The notes beneath the pieces were generated by a model. That model had not been told where the DNA came from. It worked only from the letters and a program-made list of their open reading frames with translations, and searched no databases. A DNA stretch of 64,000 bases from Rhea pennata (Eukaryota > Chordata > Aves > Rheiformes > Rheidae): assembly GCF_028389875.1 (NCBI RefSeq), contig NC_084665.1, positions 125,837,602 to 125,901,601 on the forward strand, written 5' to 3'. This document shows, one piece after another, positions 36,201 to 47,606 of the stretch (positions are counted from its first letter, which is position 1; each line of letters starts with the position of its first letter). The position numbers and the translations under genes were made by a program.

Positions 36201-39200
36201 GCATCCAGGGTAAGCTGAAAATTCCTGTATATATAAGATTGCCCTCTTTCTGTGGGGAGGTGCTCTTCCTGGAAGATGAACTGCCACTTCAGACACATGT
36301 TCTCCTGGCCAACATCACCTCAATAGGCTTGCCATGGGTAGCACTTACTTCAGCTCTCTGACACATTGCAAGGTCTCTTGCGCATTCAGACTGAATATAT
36401 CAGTAGTCTTGCACTAATTTAATTTTTATTAGTTTGCATAAAAGAGACCAACCTGAAATGGATCCCACACTTAAAGATCTCAACACTAAGGCCAAGAAAA
36501 AACATGCTCAGGTAAAGTCTGAGTTAGGACTTTGAGGACAGGACTGCTCTTGGGAATGAAAGGGTGGGATGTGTGTGTGTCGGGGGATGAGCTAAAAAGC
36601 TTAAACGGAAACATTTTAGTCATCTTCTATTGTATTTATTATTGCAGTAGAGCTAATACTACTGCAACTCATGGTCTATGAAGAATGAACTTGCAATGTC
36701 CTGGCAACACTCATCTCAGCCAACCTGTAATCTCTAGTTGCCTGTTAGCTTTAGAACTCATGGCAACATTAATACTCCAGATGACCTCCCTAGGTGTTCC
36801 TGGAGAGCCAAGGGATTGAACTGAACCCTCCAGAAAAAATGATTTTTGATCCTTACACAGAACTGCGTCGGATGCCTGTGCGCAAGTACATCACACCATC
36901 AGATTTCGACCAACTCAAACAGTTCCTGACTTACGACAAGCAGGTGAGTGAGGCAGCAGTGATTACCTATAGTTTAGACTACATGTGCTGTTGGAACCTG
37001 AATCTTGTGGGTATCTGCAAGCAGATGCCTTTCCCAACTCACTCTAAAAAATCTCAGTCCACCAGACAGATTTCAAATTTTCCCCTTTCCTTGCTTTAGT
37101 AAGAAAATGTATCCTCTTCTTGGACTTTGTGCCTTCTAAGAGCTTCTCTTTGAATTGCAAAGCCCATGCTCTAGATTCACCATTTCTCTCTTTCATCCTG
37201 TGGGGATAAGATAACCAGCTACCTGCCTTGGAAAGTTAGCATACATGGTCAGATGCAGTTCTGTCATGAATGGATATGCTGCATCCACTCATCTCTTCCA
37301 CAAAAATATTGATTCCTGATGCCAGAGTGAAGCATTTCAGATAACCACTAATACCACTCATTTGTTCTGTCTGTGAGTACAGATGACTAACACTCTCCTT
37401 TTTGCTCCTCCAAATTTTTTTTTCATCTAGCAACAATGTAAGGAAACCTATATACTACATCTATAGTAATCAACAAAACAGGAGCAGGACATGGCCTGAA
37501 TCTTGTATGTACTGTTGAATTTTTAGCGCTGTTTGTGGCCAGCTATCAATCAAACAGTTCCTGGTCATCAGTTACGTGTTAACACAGGCAAGGATCGTAT
37601 CGAGTAGGTAGTTTGGATATGGTCATCCTGTTTTGAGGGGGGAGCAGACAGCGTTGCTGCATGTGTACAAACTGGACCATACCTGCCATTTTACTTTTTA
37701 ATGTCAGTTTAGCTATAGTGACTCAAATTTGCCATGGGCCAACTCTGCCTATAACAGATATTATGCTGCCTGTTTAGGAGCTGTATCTTGGGGAATTGGG
37801 GAACTGTTCCACTGAATGCAGCACTTCCAAAGCAGTCCCTGTCACTTTGGCAGTCTTGAATTTCTGTTGGATTATCATTAGGTCAACATATTCCCACAAG
37901 ACCAGCAGGACACTGCACCAGGAGGTGATAGACTTGTCCTGGAAGCATTGCAATGCAAGGAGTTTGATCTGTGTGGCACTGAAACATGAGATTTCCACTA
38001 GATGGAAATGAGATGAAGTTTGTAATGAATGCAGTCTCCTCAGTGCAGCCAAGTGCATTCCCCTTTGCATTTCTCAGCATGAGAGTGTTAAAGAATTGGC
38101 AATTAAATGGCTAATAATGTTCACATTGGATACCTGTAGACTTAACTTGTCTGCAAGCCAAAGCTGTATTCTCTCTTGTTTTGTTCAGTTTCATTTTAAA
38201 AGTCACTCCCCTCAGGACTACTCCCCTTCTCCCTCTGGGGGAATTATTTTCTGCTATGCTTTCTAATCACCTTTCTTTTTTTTCCATTTTTTCTCACACT
38301 TCCATGAACTGCCTTAAATTTCTTGTATTTGCAGATATTATTCTCTCTGACTTGCTTCTCTCAAAGTAAGCCAGGCCACTTCAGCTCTTGAGGCCCTTGC
38401 TGCTCTTCCCAGTGCTGCTTCAGTAGCCCACTGGTTCATGTCCCCAGAGCAAGGGCCAGATTCTCCTGTACCTGATAGTGAGGATTGCTGAGATGTGTGC
38501 CTCCAATTACTCATCAACCAACTTTATTTGGACAGAACATTAGTGTTATTAATTCATGCTTGCTTTCTCTGCCTCTTTTTTCCTCACCTTAGGTCCTGCG
38601 TTTCTACGCCATGTGGGATGACACTGACAGCATGTTTGGTGAGAATCGGCCTTACATCATCCATTACTACTTAGCAGATGACACAGTGGAGGTTCGGGAA
38701 ACCCACAAGCATAATGATGGCAGAGACCCATTCCCAGTGCTGATAAGACGCCAGCGGCTGCCCAAAGCCTTTGTGGACAAGAAAAGTAAGCTTAAACTGT
38801 CTGGCATGTCTGTTAATACTAGAGGGCCTTGGTGAGTGGATATGGGTGAGGATGCTGGGTCAGAAAGTCATGAGAGTTATAGTAGGTCTAGATAATTTGT
38901 GCTGAGAACGCTCCAAGTGTCAGCAGCTTTTGGCTGAAGAAAAATTCTTTAAATGATTGCTAAAGCCTTTACCTTTTGGGAAGCAGTGTCAGGAGAGCAG
39001 TACCAACAGCACATAGGGGCTGTTTATACAGCCTGCTTCTGTATCTCTTTTCACTAGGAAACATTAACTGCTACCTGATTGATTTACTTTTCCTTTTTCT
39101 CCTTTGTCCTTAGAGACCTTCCCAAGTTGTGTGCTGGAGATCTCTGATCAGGAGGTCCTTGAATGGTACACAGCCAAGGATTTTGCTGTTGGCAAATCTA

Positions 39201-42200
39201 CCACTCTCCTTGGACGCCCTTTCTTCATCTATGACTGTGATGAGTTCACACGAAACTTCTATCGTGACAAGTTTGGCATTACAGACTTCCAGCCAGTGGA
39301 TATAAAGAAGAAACCACTTGAGGAAGTGCCGCAGGTACAATTTCCCAAAGGAAGGGAAGGGAAGCAGCAGTCCCTGTAAACTCTTATAGTGTTACTTTAT
39401 TTGCATTAGTTAAAAGCTTCAGCTTAAGAAAATGAGCAAGTAACTTGAAGATACAGCAAGGATGGTCATAATCTATATAAAAGTGAAACTCCTCTGGAAC
39501 AGTCTATTTCTAACATTGTAAAGGACAAAGCACTTGCTAAGTGATAGAAGACACTGATTGCCTCTGCAGAAGGAAATTAAACAATACCAGGGTTTGTTCC
39601 CTGGCTGGGAAGCCAACTGACACAGCCTGGCCACACTCAATAAACTCTATCTCATTCTCCAAAACAGGATTGCTAAATCCAAACTGCCTATTGGGAATAG
39701 TCACCAGCCCTTGTTACCTCCCAGACTGAGCCTAGGTATGGTTTGGAGAATGCAGGTTGGCCTGGATCACAAACATGGTGGAGACTAGGCTGACAGTGTA
39801 ACCATATATATAATTGAGTTCTAGGGCACAGGACTGCACCTTCGCACTGGTTAGTTTATTGGTATAGCTGGTTTATTGGTAGTCTCTTTGTTCATAGAAA
39901 TTACCTGGCTTTCTGGCTTTCTGATTTTTTTTTACCCTCTTTTTACCTCTATTTTTATAAGTAAGAGCTCAGAAATATGCCCAAGCTAGCAATGTCTCTA
40001 CTGGGCAGGACATCACAGCTGTTCCCATCTGGTGACAGAAGAGTTATTTCCAAACAGAAGGTTTCCAATAAGCTGTCAAACTGTCTTGGAAACATTGTCT
40101 TTTTCTTGGTTTCAATTATTTCTGCTTGGTATCTCCTCTGGATGCAGATAATTCCTCCCTACAATGGTTTTGGTTTCCTTGAAGACTCCCTTCAGAACTG
40201 CTTTTCTCTGCTTCCAAAGCCTCCTCGGAAAGATGTTATTAAGATGCTAGAGAATGACCACAAGGTGCTGCGATACCAGGTGGCCCTGGTAAGTGCTTTC
40301 CTTGACAGTACAGTGCCAGCTTAAGTTGTAAAGTCAAAAGGATGTGAGGAATAGGTTGTTCATGCAGGCCTCTTAGGAAATTCTCCTCTGATTCACTCTC
40401 TATATTAATGGTACAAGAGTTCCCCAATCCAACATTATTATCCTTTAGGAGGATGCCCTTGGGTTGTTGTATACTTGCTATGGCAATTATTAGCACACAA
40501 AGGTAGAAAAAAACAGGGTCAGAAAGTACAAAATAGACATGCTACACAACCGCAGCCATTTATGGAAAAACTCTCACTGACATCAGCACATGACAGATGG
40601 CCCTAATTGAAACGGCATTGCAGCTGGGCACTGTGCCTCTGCCTGCCTTCAGCTACTGCCACAAATGTGAGCTTGCTGTCTCTCCACTGCTGGCTCTCAG
40701 CACCTGTCCTTCTGCAGGCTGGTCTCAACCTCAGCAGCCGTCAAGGGGCTGTTCAAGCACAGCAGCCCAGAACCAGAACAGAAGTCATTTGACAAGGGGA
40801 GTCCATGGTGCTTTCCACTTCAAACCCTGATCTTTGTGCCAGTTTTATAGTAAGTTTATGCAAGAAACCTCTGGCATGTCTAGCAGTAGCAATGGCATTT
40901 CCTGTGCTGGCTGGGGCCTGCCCTCTCCAAATACTCAGAATGAATAAGGACTGATTTCTTTTCCCTATTGTGCAGGAGTTCCTGAAGGTCACAGCTGATG
41001 AGTTTAGAGCAATTGAATTTTAATGTAAGCAAGTAAATCTATTGGTGTATCAGGGGAATGTCTTCCTGGGACTAGAAGCTGCAAGCTGCACTCACCTCTC
41101 CCAGGGACCCCATTATAAGGAAAAATATAACTACATTGCTAAGTTTTAAAGTCAGTCTTCTTCTATGTGATTAATCATTCCATATAGGATATTCCTTTCT
41201 CTTGAATTACTCAGTCTGTGGAAACAATGAATACACTGGGTCACTGCAGCCCAGATTCTGCTTCTGTTAGCCTGACTAGAACAAGTAACCTTTGGAATCC
41301 AGATATTTAATGCTATCTAGGACTTTGTTATTCTGTGCTAGCAGCTAGAGTGCTGCTCTACATCAAATACTATGTTTAGTCAGCTATAAAAAAAAAATGC
41401 GTCAACTGTGGCTGCTTATGAGTGGGTTACAAGGTACTCCTAAGCACCCCAGGAAAGAAAAACTTGGTTCAAATATTCTTTTCCAAAGCTATTACCTTTC
41501 CTTTAGGAATCACCAAACCCTGAGGACAGAAAGCGGCATTTCATCCTCTCTTATTTCCTCTCAAATGACATGATCAGCATCTATGAAACTCCAGTCCGTA
41601 ACTCTGGTATCATTGGAGGCAAATACTTAGGCAAGACCCGAGTCCCCAAACCAGGCTCTACTACAGAGAATGCCACATACTATGAGCCCTCTGACCTCAC
41701 CATTGGTTCCACAATTGAAGGTAAGATCCAGTCTGGTTTCATAGTGCTTTGGAAGCATTCTTCTCAGTGCCTCATCTATGTTATTTATTGCACAGACAGT
41801 GTATCCCATCCTCCACTTGAAAGATCTGTTCTTTCTGGCCTTACCATATTTTATTTTCCACATCACCAGATGGTGTAAATTGATAAAACTCTGTTATTGT
41901 CAGACAGTGTTTGGACCTTAGGCATAATCAGGAAAAGAGTGATGTTCTCCATTGTATGTGTTCAGTTCACATTTTTGGGACCTGCCAGGAGCCACTAGGT
42001 TAAAGCTGTGCCAGATGACTTCTAGTAGCAAAGACCATAAATCTGTCTATCAAGGAAAATAAACGTAATCCTGAAATGTTAGAACCCCACCCATGCTAAG
42101 GGCAGAGTCACTAGGCCCAAGCATGAAGTCTTTCCTCTTGGCAGCTGCTCTTTCTGCAGCAAAACTCCCTTTGATTCAGTGATATCCTTTCCACTTTAAG

Positions 42201-45200
42201 GACTAAAATAAGTAGTAGCTGTCTACTCAGCCCTGACCTCAGCCACAAGGGAGAAAACATGCTGTCTCCTAGATGATGAAGTGACTTACTGAGGCAGAGA
42301 GCCAGGTAACACTGCTTGCTTTGTTGCCTCTTCCCCAGTGTTTGGCCACAGGTTTGTTATCACCGATGCTGATGAATACGTGCTCAATTATATGGAGAGC
42401 AATGCAGAGAGTTTCCCTGAGGCAACACTGCAGTCCCTGAGGGATCATTTTCGCCCAAGGAAGGTGATAAAGGAGACTGCCAAAAGGTAAGCTTCAAGGG
42501 ACCGTGTAGTGGAGCTAAATGAAACTCAGAGTTGACAGCTAAGAGGATTTTCAGCAGCCCCTGCAGGCTCCAGCCTGATGCTGTTCAGGGGGGCATCGAG
42601 TCTGCTGTCTGATGGCTGGCTACCCAGCTGATTATTCGGCTCTGAGAGCCTGTGTCTGAACACAAACAGGGGAATCAATTGCATGGAATGTAATGCCTTG
42701 GCAGCCACGACCTGAAACTCTGTGGGACAGCTCTGGCACAGCAGCTGAGGTACCTTCCAAGTATGTTTTTCCAAAGGACAGCAGTAACTGTAATGGGTGC
42801 TGCTAACACATGAGCCACCAGCTGATGGCAAGCTAAGAAGAGAGTTGGTGGAGTGTATTTTTCATTTGCTTTGGTTCTTCTTATCGCCATGTGAGAGACA
42901 AGACCACATCCTCTTTTCTAGTACTCTGTCTGGATCTATTTTAGATGACCCTGTAACAACCCTATAACTTCACAAACACACTTTGAAGTAAGTCAGTATC
43001 AGAGTAGTTCAGAGGCTCAGACTGAAACTGATACGTTTGCTGACACTGTATGAGGCAGACAAGGAAGCCCTCCTTTTCCTAAGGTGCTTGTAGACAAAAG
43101 TAGCAACCAGGAGTGTCACGCAGAGGGAGAATAGTTTACTTACTCTCCCAAAAATCAAGCCTGAGCTTCATTTATGCATCCATGCTGAGATGGGCTTGTT
43201 GTTCAAGACACAGCACCCCAGAAGCCTGCTATATATTCAGAGATGCAGTCTGGCGAGCCACAGTGGGCAGCCAGCACACAACCTCATAGTAGGGCTGCCA
43301 CAAATAATTTTCACACCCAGTCCCATTCTCTCTTTCTTCCACAGTGACAGCCCCTTACTAGGGACCAGCAAGCAGGAATTGGATGAGTTAATTGTGCAGG
43401 TTCAGGAAGAGCTGAAGCTCCGTAACTACTTGAACAACAGGAACATTCAAGAGGAGTTTCTTCAGCATGACAAGGATGGCTCTGGAATCCTGGACAAAGG
43501 AGAATTTTTAGCCCTTTGCGACAACTTGAATGTTCCGACCAGTGATGTTCTGGTTAACAAGGTCAGAAAGAAGCAGTGCTGTGTATATTAAATTCCACCC
43601 CCCCCTCAGCAGCTCTCCCAAAAGAGCTCTTTTACAAACCAAACCTAGCCAGGCAGGACTGACAACTGTTCCACCCGACAAAGGGAAGGGGAACAGCTTC
43701 AAAAAAGAATAAGAAAGTTGCACTTCAGAAAGGCCTCTGGGCTGTTGGAGTGAGCCTTCTTTGGAGGGAGGAGACAATTCATATGTAAAGGGAGGAAATT
43801 TAACCCAGGTGGCCTGCAACCCAAGCAAGCAGCCCAGTGATTGGTGTCACTGTTATGTGAAGCCTGAAAATGCCTGGTGGGTCAGGTCTCGGAGACAAGC
43901 AGAATAAGAAATTGTAAATCATGATGGAGATTAGGCATAAACTACTGCAAAACTACGGAGTGCCTGTTATGACTTAGGCAGGCCTGGACATGAGTAGGGG
44001 TAACACTGAGGAGATAAGGGAACCAGCCTGATGGAAACGTAAGACACATTCCAGATTTAGCAGCAAATGAATTGAAGATTTGAGAACTAAGTATTGTAAT
44101 TCAACTAAAAATGGAAAAAAAAGCATAATCATTAATAACTTTTTTTTCCTCATGTGGCTGGCAGCCAGGTTCTTCTGTGGGAAGCCAGCCTGTGATCATC
44201 TTTTCTTCAGCTTTTAGCACTTGAAGGCCAGCAAGCTCACAGTTCACAGGGCAACCCAACTTTCTCTGCTGTCCCTACCTCAGGCCATCCGTGCTCACCT
44301 GCTAGCACAATTAAAACATAGGCAAAAAGCATGTGGAGAACAAAGGCTACATAGCAGGAAATGTGAGAAAGCAAAGAGAAAATTCATGCGGAGAATTCAC
44401 ACCTTTTGCGAACATGATTAGCAAGGATGCTTTCTTAGCATAATGTGATATGCTGTAGATTAGTGGCCAGTACAAGCAGACTGACAATTAAAGAAATCTA
44501 GAAACTAGGAATATTTTTTTTGTATTAAAAACATCTGCTTAAACAGTCAGTTGTGAGCATCAAAGCCATGGTTAGAAAGGTGCACAGGCATTTTATGTCT
44601 AAATATGCACTGAGTAAAAGCTCTTGATCACTACCCAGGCTTCATTGTACTAGAGCTCATAGGAGACCATGCTGCCCGGAGGAATTTACAGTACAATGTG
44701 GTGGCAAATCTCCCACTTTGAGAACAGGAGATAAAGTGAATTGCCCAAGAGCATGTGGGCAATCTGTGACTATTTAGGCTTGACCTTCTCCCTTATCCCT
44801 GCACTTGAATCTCAATATAGGGCCTAAACACTAAAAGCATCCCTTATTTCTCTTGAAATCTTAATAAGAATGTACCCAGAAATCTCAGAAGTGTGACAGT
44901 ATTGTAAACTAAACATATGGCAGATAGTTAACTATTATTTGCATTGGAGAGGAACACAGCTGTCAGTCACGAGAGCAACTCTAATAAATCTGTCTCTAGG
45001 CAGCAAGGGGAAGAAGAATCCTTTCAAGGAACTGTGATATTAGACCTTTTCCATCTCCCTGGGTGTCAGAAGGAGATTAGTTATGCAATTAAAGAAACAA
45101 AAGCCCTCTTTTCTTCCCCTTAAGCACACAAAGGCTATAGCTCTGTAACACAATGCAGGGTCAGGCACAGATACCAGAACTGGCTCATTAGCAGGGCTGT

Positions 45201-45694
45201 CACTGAACTCAATTATCTGTGTCTCCACGTTATGCCATGTGCACACACCAAAGTGACACCACTGAACAGTAGCTGTTCAGATACACTATCCCCATCGCAC
45301 TTTTGGCAGGGGTTTCTGTGGGGTTTCTGAAAGATGTGCTGTGGCCTGTGTCAGTCCATGGCTACACTTTCATTTTGTGGCTCTGTTGTCACTGTGGTGA
45401 TACTTAGAAGGAAAGCAGGACTAAACACAAACACTCTAACTCTTCTTGCAGAGGTTAGTGTCATCTGTAACTGCTCAAGGCTACTGCTGAGGTAGTAGGC
45501 TCTTCCACAGACAGAGGAATAAGACTTTTTTGCTCTGTCACACAAGGATTACTACTAACAAAATTCAACAATATTTGCAGCTTTTTCCAACTCTTTATGG
45601 CGTTTTCTTTTTTTCCCTACAGCTGATTGGCCTATGTTCTTGCGGAGAAAACAAGATAAGCTACCGAGACTTCCTTAGAGCCTTCCCCTCCTGA
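27147..45694 (+). CDS. EFHC1: EFHC1 (myoclonin-1), complete, 11 coding exons
   Basis: Exons: 27147-27209, 32824-33045, 34642-34929, 36794-36943, 38593-38785, 39114-39334, 40148-40288, 41507-41720, 42339-42486, 43345-43561, 45623-45694. All introns are GT-AG, and the exons sum to 1929 nt: 642 residues and a stop, against 640 in human. EFHC1 lies in the lumen of doublet microtubules of motile cilia and also associates with spindle and centrosome; human variants were linked to juvenile myoclonic epilepsy. Domains: three DM10 repeats at about 95-200, 240-360 and 418-522, then an EF-hand with loop 589-600. No stop, frameshift or missing exon. EFHC2 was considered, but the exon sequences and PAQR8/TRAM2 neighbours fit EFHC1. 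The gene is compact (18.5 kb). Confidence 0.97.
27350..29060 (+). repeat. Degenerate interspersed-unit array in EFHC1 intron 1
   Basis: Starting about 140 bp after exon 1, a phrase close to GGGGACCTGATACCCCCTGA recurs thirty or more times with spacing of roughly 20-47 bases. Examples of the core GRTAC/GATAC are at 27366, 27405, 27446, 27488, 27671, 27747, 27794, 27826, 27845 and 27875. The 5' part is C-rich with C runs (27491-27502, 27771-27784); toward 29060 the unit decays into forms such as GAGAACTGATACC. Spacing is irregular, so it is not a simple minisatellite. No coding role; it is all intronic. Confidence 0.65.
29788..29876 (+). mobile_element. CR1 LINE 3' end fragment
   Basis: Classic CR1 3' UTR: GGTTGGACTAGATGATCTCC then AGAGGTCCCTTCCAACC and a terminal repeated octamer ATTCTATG. 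Severely 5'-truncated. In EFHC1 intron 1 in sense orientation. It shares its 3' 40 bases almost exactly with the SINE at 32152-32276. Confidence 0.95.
30525..30620 (+). mobile_element. MIR-like ancient SINE fragment
   Basis: CAGTTTCCTCATCTGGAAAA followed by a TACTTACTTTCCAGG region matches the MIR segment 'cagtttcctcatctgtaaaatggg' and onward. Intron 1 of EFHC1. Confidence 0.5.
31778..31801. repeat. T24 homopolymer run
   Basis: Uninterrupted T tract in EFHC1 intron 1, followed by a weakly MIR-like stretch to about 31860. Possibly the A-tail of a decayed minus-strand retroposed sequence, but no body is recognisable. Confidence 0.9.
32152..32276 (-). mobile_element. tRNA-Ile-like SINE with CR1-derived tail
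   Basis: On the minus strand a tRNA-like head (about 32276-32211) contains CAGTAGAGTGTGGTGCT and the B-box GGGTTCAATCCCC, matching tRNA-Ile(AAT) from the A-box side through the T arm. It runs into GTTGGACTAGATGATCTCCA, AGAGGTCCCTTCCAACCTTA and a CTGTGA-type end, i.e. a CR1 3' tail. This is the structure of a SINE mobilised by CR1, as described for TguSINE1 of zebra finch. The A-box side is partly lost (bases missing after TCAG), so it is a decayed copy. Confidence 0.75.
32480..32600 (-). mobile_element. MIR-like ancient SINE fragment
   Basis: Plus strand reads as the MIR complement: GTTATCCCATTCTGGACATA, then GAGAAATTAAGCGATTTAAG and AGGTCTGAGCCA. Weak but in correct order. EFHC1 intron 1. 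Confidence 0.4.
32824..33045 (+). CDS. EFHC1: EFHC1 exon 2
   Basis: Residues 22-95 (74 codons, phase 0 at both ends). Acceptor CCACAG|AAA; donor AAG|GTATCA. Carries the [12 protein letters not shown] and [20 protein letters not shown] segments typical of EFHC1 before the first DM10 domain. Confidence 0.95.
34642..34929 (+). CDS. EFHC1: EFHC1 exon 3 (DM10 domain 1)
   Basis: Residues 96-191. Acceptor GGCAG|ATT, donor CAG|GTATGT. Contains [32 protein letters not shown], and [13 protein letters not shown], the body of the first DM10 domain. Confidence 0.97.
36794..36943 (+). CDS. EFHC1: EFHC1 exon 4
   Basis: Residues 192-241, [16 protein letters not shown] to [14 protein letters not shown], the linker between DM10 domains 1 and 2. 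Acceptor CCTAG|GTG, donor CAG|GTGAGT, phase 0. Confidence 0.96.
38593..38785 (+). CDS. EFHC1: EFHC1 exon 5 (DM10 domain 2, first half)
   Basis: Residues 242-305 plus the first base of codon 306. Starts [20 protein letters not shown] and includes [14 protein letters not shown] and [15 protein letters not shown]. Donor AAA|GTAAGC, phase 1. Confidence 0.96.
39114..39334 (+). CDS. EFHC1: EFHC1 exon 6 (DM10 domain 2, second half)
   Basis: Residues 306-379. Restores frame after the phase-1 intron (A+AG = Lys). Contains [20 protein letters not shown] and [20 protein letters not shown]. Donor CAG|GTACAA. Confidence 0.95.
40148..40288 (+). CDS. EFHC1: EFHC1 exon 7
   Basis: Residues 380-426, [19 protein letters not shown] to [12 protein letters not shown], entering DM10 domain 3. 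Acceptor GATGCAG|ATA, donor CTG|GTAAGT, phase 0. The open frame continues upstream of the acceptor, but that part does not resemble EFHC1. Confidence 0.93.
41507..41720 (+). CDS. EFHC1: EFHC1 exon 8 (DM10 domain 3)
   Basis: Residues 427-497 plus one base. Contains [20 protein letters not shown] and [17 protein letters not shown]. Acceptor TTTAG|GAA, donor AAG|GTAAGA, phase 1. Confidence 0.96.
42339..42486 (+). CDS. EFHC1: EFHC1 exon 9
   Basis: Residues 498-546 plus two bases, [20 protein letters not shown] and onward: end of DM10 domain 3 and linker. Acceptor CCCAG|TGT, donor AAG|GTAAGC, phase 2. Confidence 0.95.
43345..43561 (+). CDS. EFHC1: EFHC1 exon 10 (EF-hand)
   Basis: Residues 547-619. 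A glutamate/lysine-rich helical stretch (557-585) leads into the EF-hand loop [12 protein letters not shown] (589-600), with acidic or polar ligands at loop positions 1, 3, 5, 9 and 12. Acceptor CACAG|TGA, donor AAG|GTCAGA, phase 0. Confidence 0.95.
44690..44795 (-). mobile_element. MIR-like ancient SINE fragment
   Basis: Plus strand AAAGTGAATTGCCCAAGAGC followed by GGGCAATCTGTGAC is the complement of the MIR core (consensus aagtgacttgcccaaggtcac). EFHC1 intron 10. Confidence 0.5.
45623..45694 (+). CDS. EFHC1: EFHC1 exon 11 (C-terminus and stop)
   Basis: Residues 620-642, [20 protein letters not shown] then FPS and TGA, against a human end in NFVRAFSN. Acceptor CTACAG|CTG after a T-rich tract. 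This is the helix following the EF-hand. Confidence 0.95.
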   Translation: MIGLCSCGENKISYRDFLRAFPS

Positions 45695-46295
45695 ACTTAC
45701 CTCAGAAGCCAAAGCACAAGTGAGACTAGCAATGACATTCTTAGCTGAGTTGACTTTAAGATATCATACTTTAAAAGGTGGTTCCAGTTTAACCCCCTTT
45801 GCTTCATTCACCTTCCCTCTCCCTTCTTCACTAGGGCTAACTAATCTCACCCTCACTTCATTTCCTTTTTTTCCCTTCCTAACCTCTTTTTTTTTTTTTT
45901 TTTTTTTTTTACTTACCATGAAACTCAACGTCACAACTGCTGGATCTTGAAGTAAAACTCTTTGGAAGAAAACTTCAGAGAACCAAAGCCAGGTTCTCCC
46001 ATTGACCTCTCAACTTTTTAATGCAGTACAGCAAAGTTTACTAGAGCTAAAGCTCTCTGAAGTGTAGAATTATAAGCATGTAAGATTTCTTTTATATGAT
46101 CTAAAGAGGCCTTTCATCTTCAAGAAGCAAAGACTGCCAGTTTAAATTATAATCAGCATTTCAGAAGGATCTAAAAGCCCTTCCAAGGTCCACGATATGT
46201 TCAGACTAGCAAATATGAATGTGAGTAAGTCATGCACAGCTGCTGTGAAAGAGTTAATAAATTTGATTTAAATAAAAATACCTCAGTGCCTGTAA
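45695..46295 (+). other. EFHC1: EFHC1 3' UTR
   Basis: About 0.6 kb from the TGA to two AATAAA hexamers at 46256-46261 and 46271-46276. Contains a 24-base T run (45887-45910). The cleavage site is inferred to lie shortly after the second hexamer, just before a CR1 fragment. Confidence 0.6.
46256..46276 (+). terminator. EFHC1: EFHC1 poly(A) signals (two AATAAA)
   Basis: Two canonical hexamers 15 bases apart, 560-580 bases after the EFHC1 stop codon. The spacing and the absence of earlier AATAAA in the UTR make them the likely signal. Confidence 0.65.
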
Positions 46296-46329
46296 TAGCT
46301 AGGCATTAAAGTGAGAAAACTCTGTCTAA

Positions 46330-46420
46330 CATGCTCTAGGTGACCCTGCTGAGTGGGGAGGTTGGACTAGATGATCTCCAGCAGTCCCTTCCAACCTTAC
46401 TGATTCTATGATTTCTATGA
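46330..46420 (+). mobile_element. CR1 LINE 3' end fragment
   Basis: Same family as 29788-29876: starts ATGCTCTAGGTGACCCTGCT, includes GGTTGGACTAGATGATCTCC and CCCTTCCAACC, and ends in ATTCTATG-type repeats. Inserted just beyond the EFHC1 poly(A) signals. Confidence 0.95.
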
Positions 46421-47590
46421 AAATACAAAAATACCAGTTGTGATTCTGGGTTTGCTTAAAATGGAGTGGAGGCTTTAGCGCTTACAGCGCACATGGAAAT
46501 AGCAGGGGTCTGTAGAAAAATCTGCTAACAGCAGCTTTGCATTTTTAACAAAATATTGGGAAAAAGGTTTTAGGTTTTTGGACAGAGTTACCATCTAAGC
46601 CCATTTCATGCAGCTTGTCATCTCACCAGATAGGTCCAGTGAGGGGAAAAAGCTAGCAGGCAGCTTGGCAATAAAGTTATGACACTTTCACTTCATTAAA
46701 AAGTCAGATTACTCTTCTCCATGAAGGTAAACATGGCAGGAACCTTCTCTCCCCAGCTGACTTCTGCCAGGTATTGCCATTGAGCGTCTATGAACGACAG
46801 CAGCTATCTCAAACAAGTTTAGAGGACAAAGCCCCTTGGAACAAAATGCTTATTTCAGTCAGCTTCACCTTTCGTGCTGTGGATTCCTGCTTCCCCTTAA
46901 ACAGCTGTGGGTCTCCACATGACAGCTCCCTCCTGCCTTCTCTTGTTCCAAAAGGTCACCACTCTTTCCTTCCAGGCCCATTTGTGCTGCTGTTCACTCC
47001 AACTGGGAATCACTAAAGTGATCTCTGGTCAACCTCAGATTTCAGAACATGGCTTGTGTGCGTGTCAGGTGCTTTCCAGCCAGCAGGTGAAGCCTAACTT
47101 CTAAAGGCCACTCTAATCAGTTTTTCCAGAGATGCCAAGGACTTATAGATGAGATTATTGGAGCTGTGGGCCATAGAATAGAAGATCAGAATTTGTTTTC
47201 TATACATGCTACAAACTGTAACCTAATACTCAACCAAATCATGAAGCATGCTCAGGGCCAGCTGTAGAAAACATGCAATTTATCTCACCATAAATTACAT
47301 ACCTAATCTACATCAGATAAATTATACCCTGCAGATGCCTTATCCTCCACCCTAAGGTATCAAGGGAGCCAGAGGTAACTAATTCAGAAGCAGCTGTCCA
47401 TGCTGTAGACATGGCAAGTTTGAGGAGATGAACCCCATATGCAGAGAATATGAGGATAAAACATGCTGTACCAAAGGAAACAGACTAGTCTGGAGTGGCA
47501 GGAGACAAATATATAAAACCCATCCCAGCCTGTTTATTAAACACATACACAGCTCAGCAGAGTGATGAAGCATCAGTGAACAGCAGCAGT
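46421..47590. other. Intergenic gap between convergent EFHC1 and TRAM2
   Basis: About 1.2 kb with no recognised exon or repeat. A minus-strand AATAAA lies at 47532-47537 and another at 47607-47612, so the right end may be TRAM2 transcription-termination sequence. Confidence 0.5.
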
Positions 47591-47606
47591 GGAAGAATCT
47601 ATGCCT

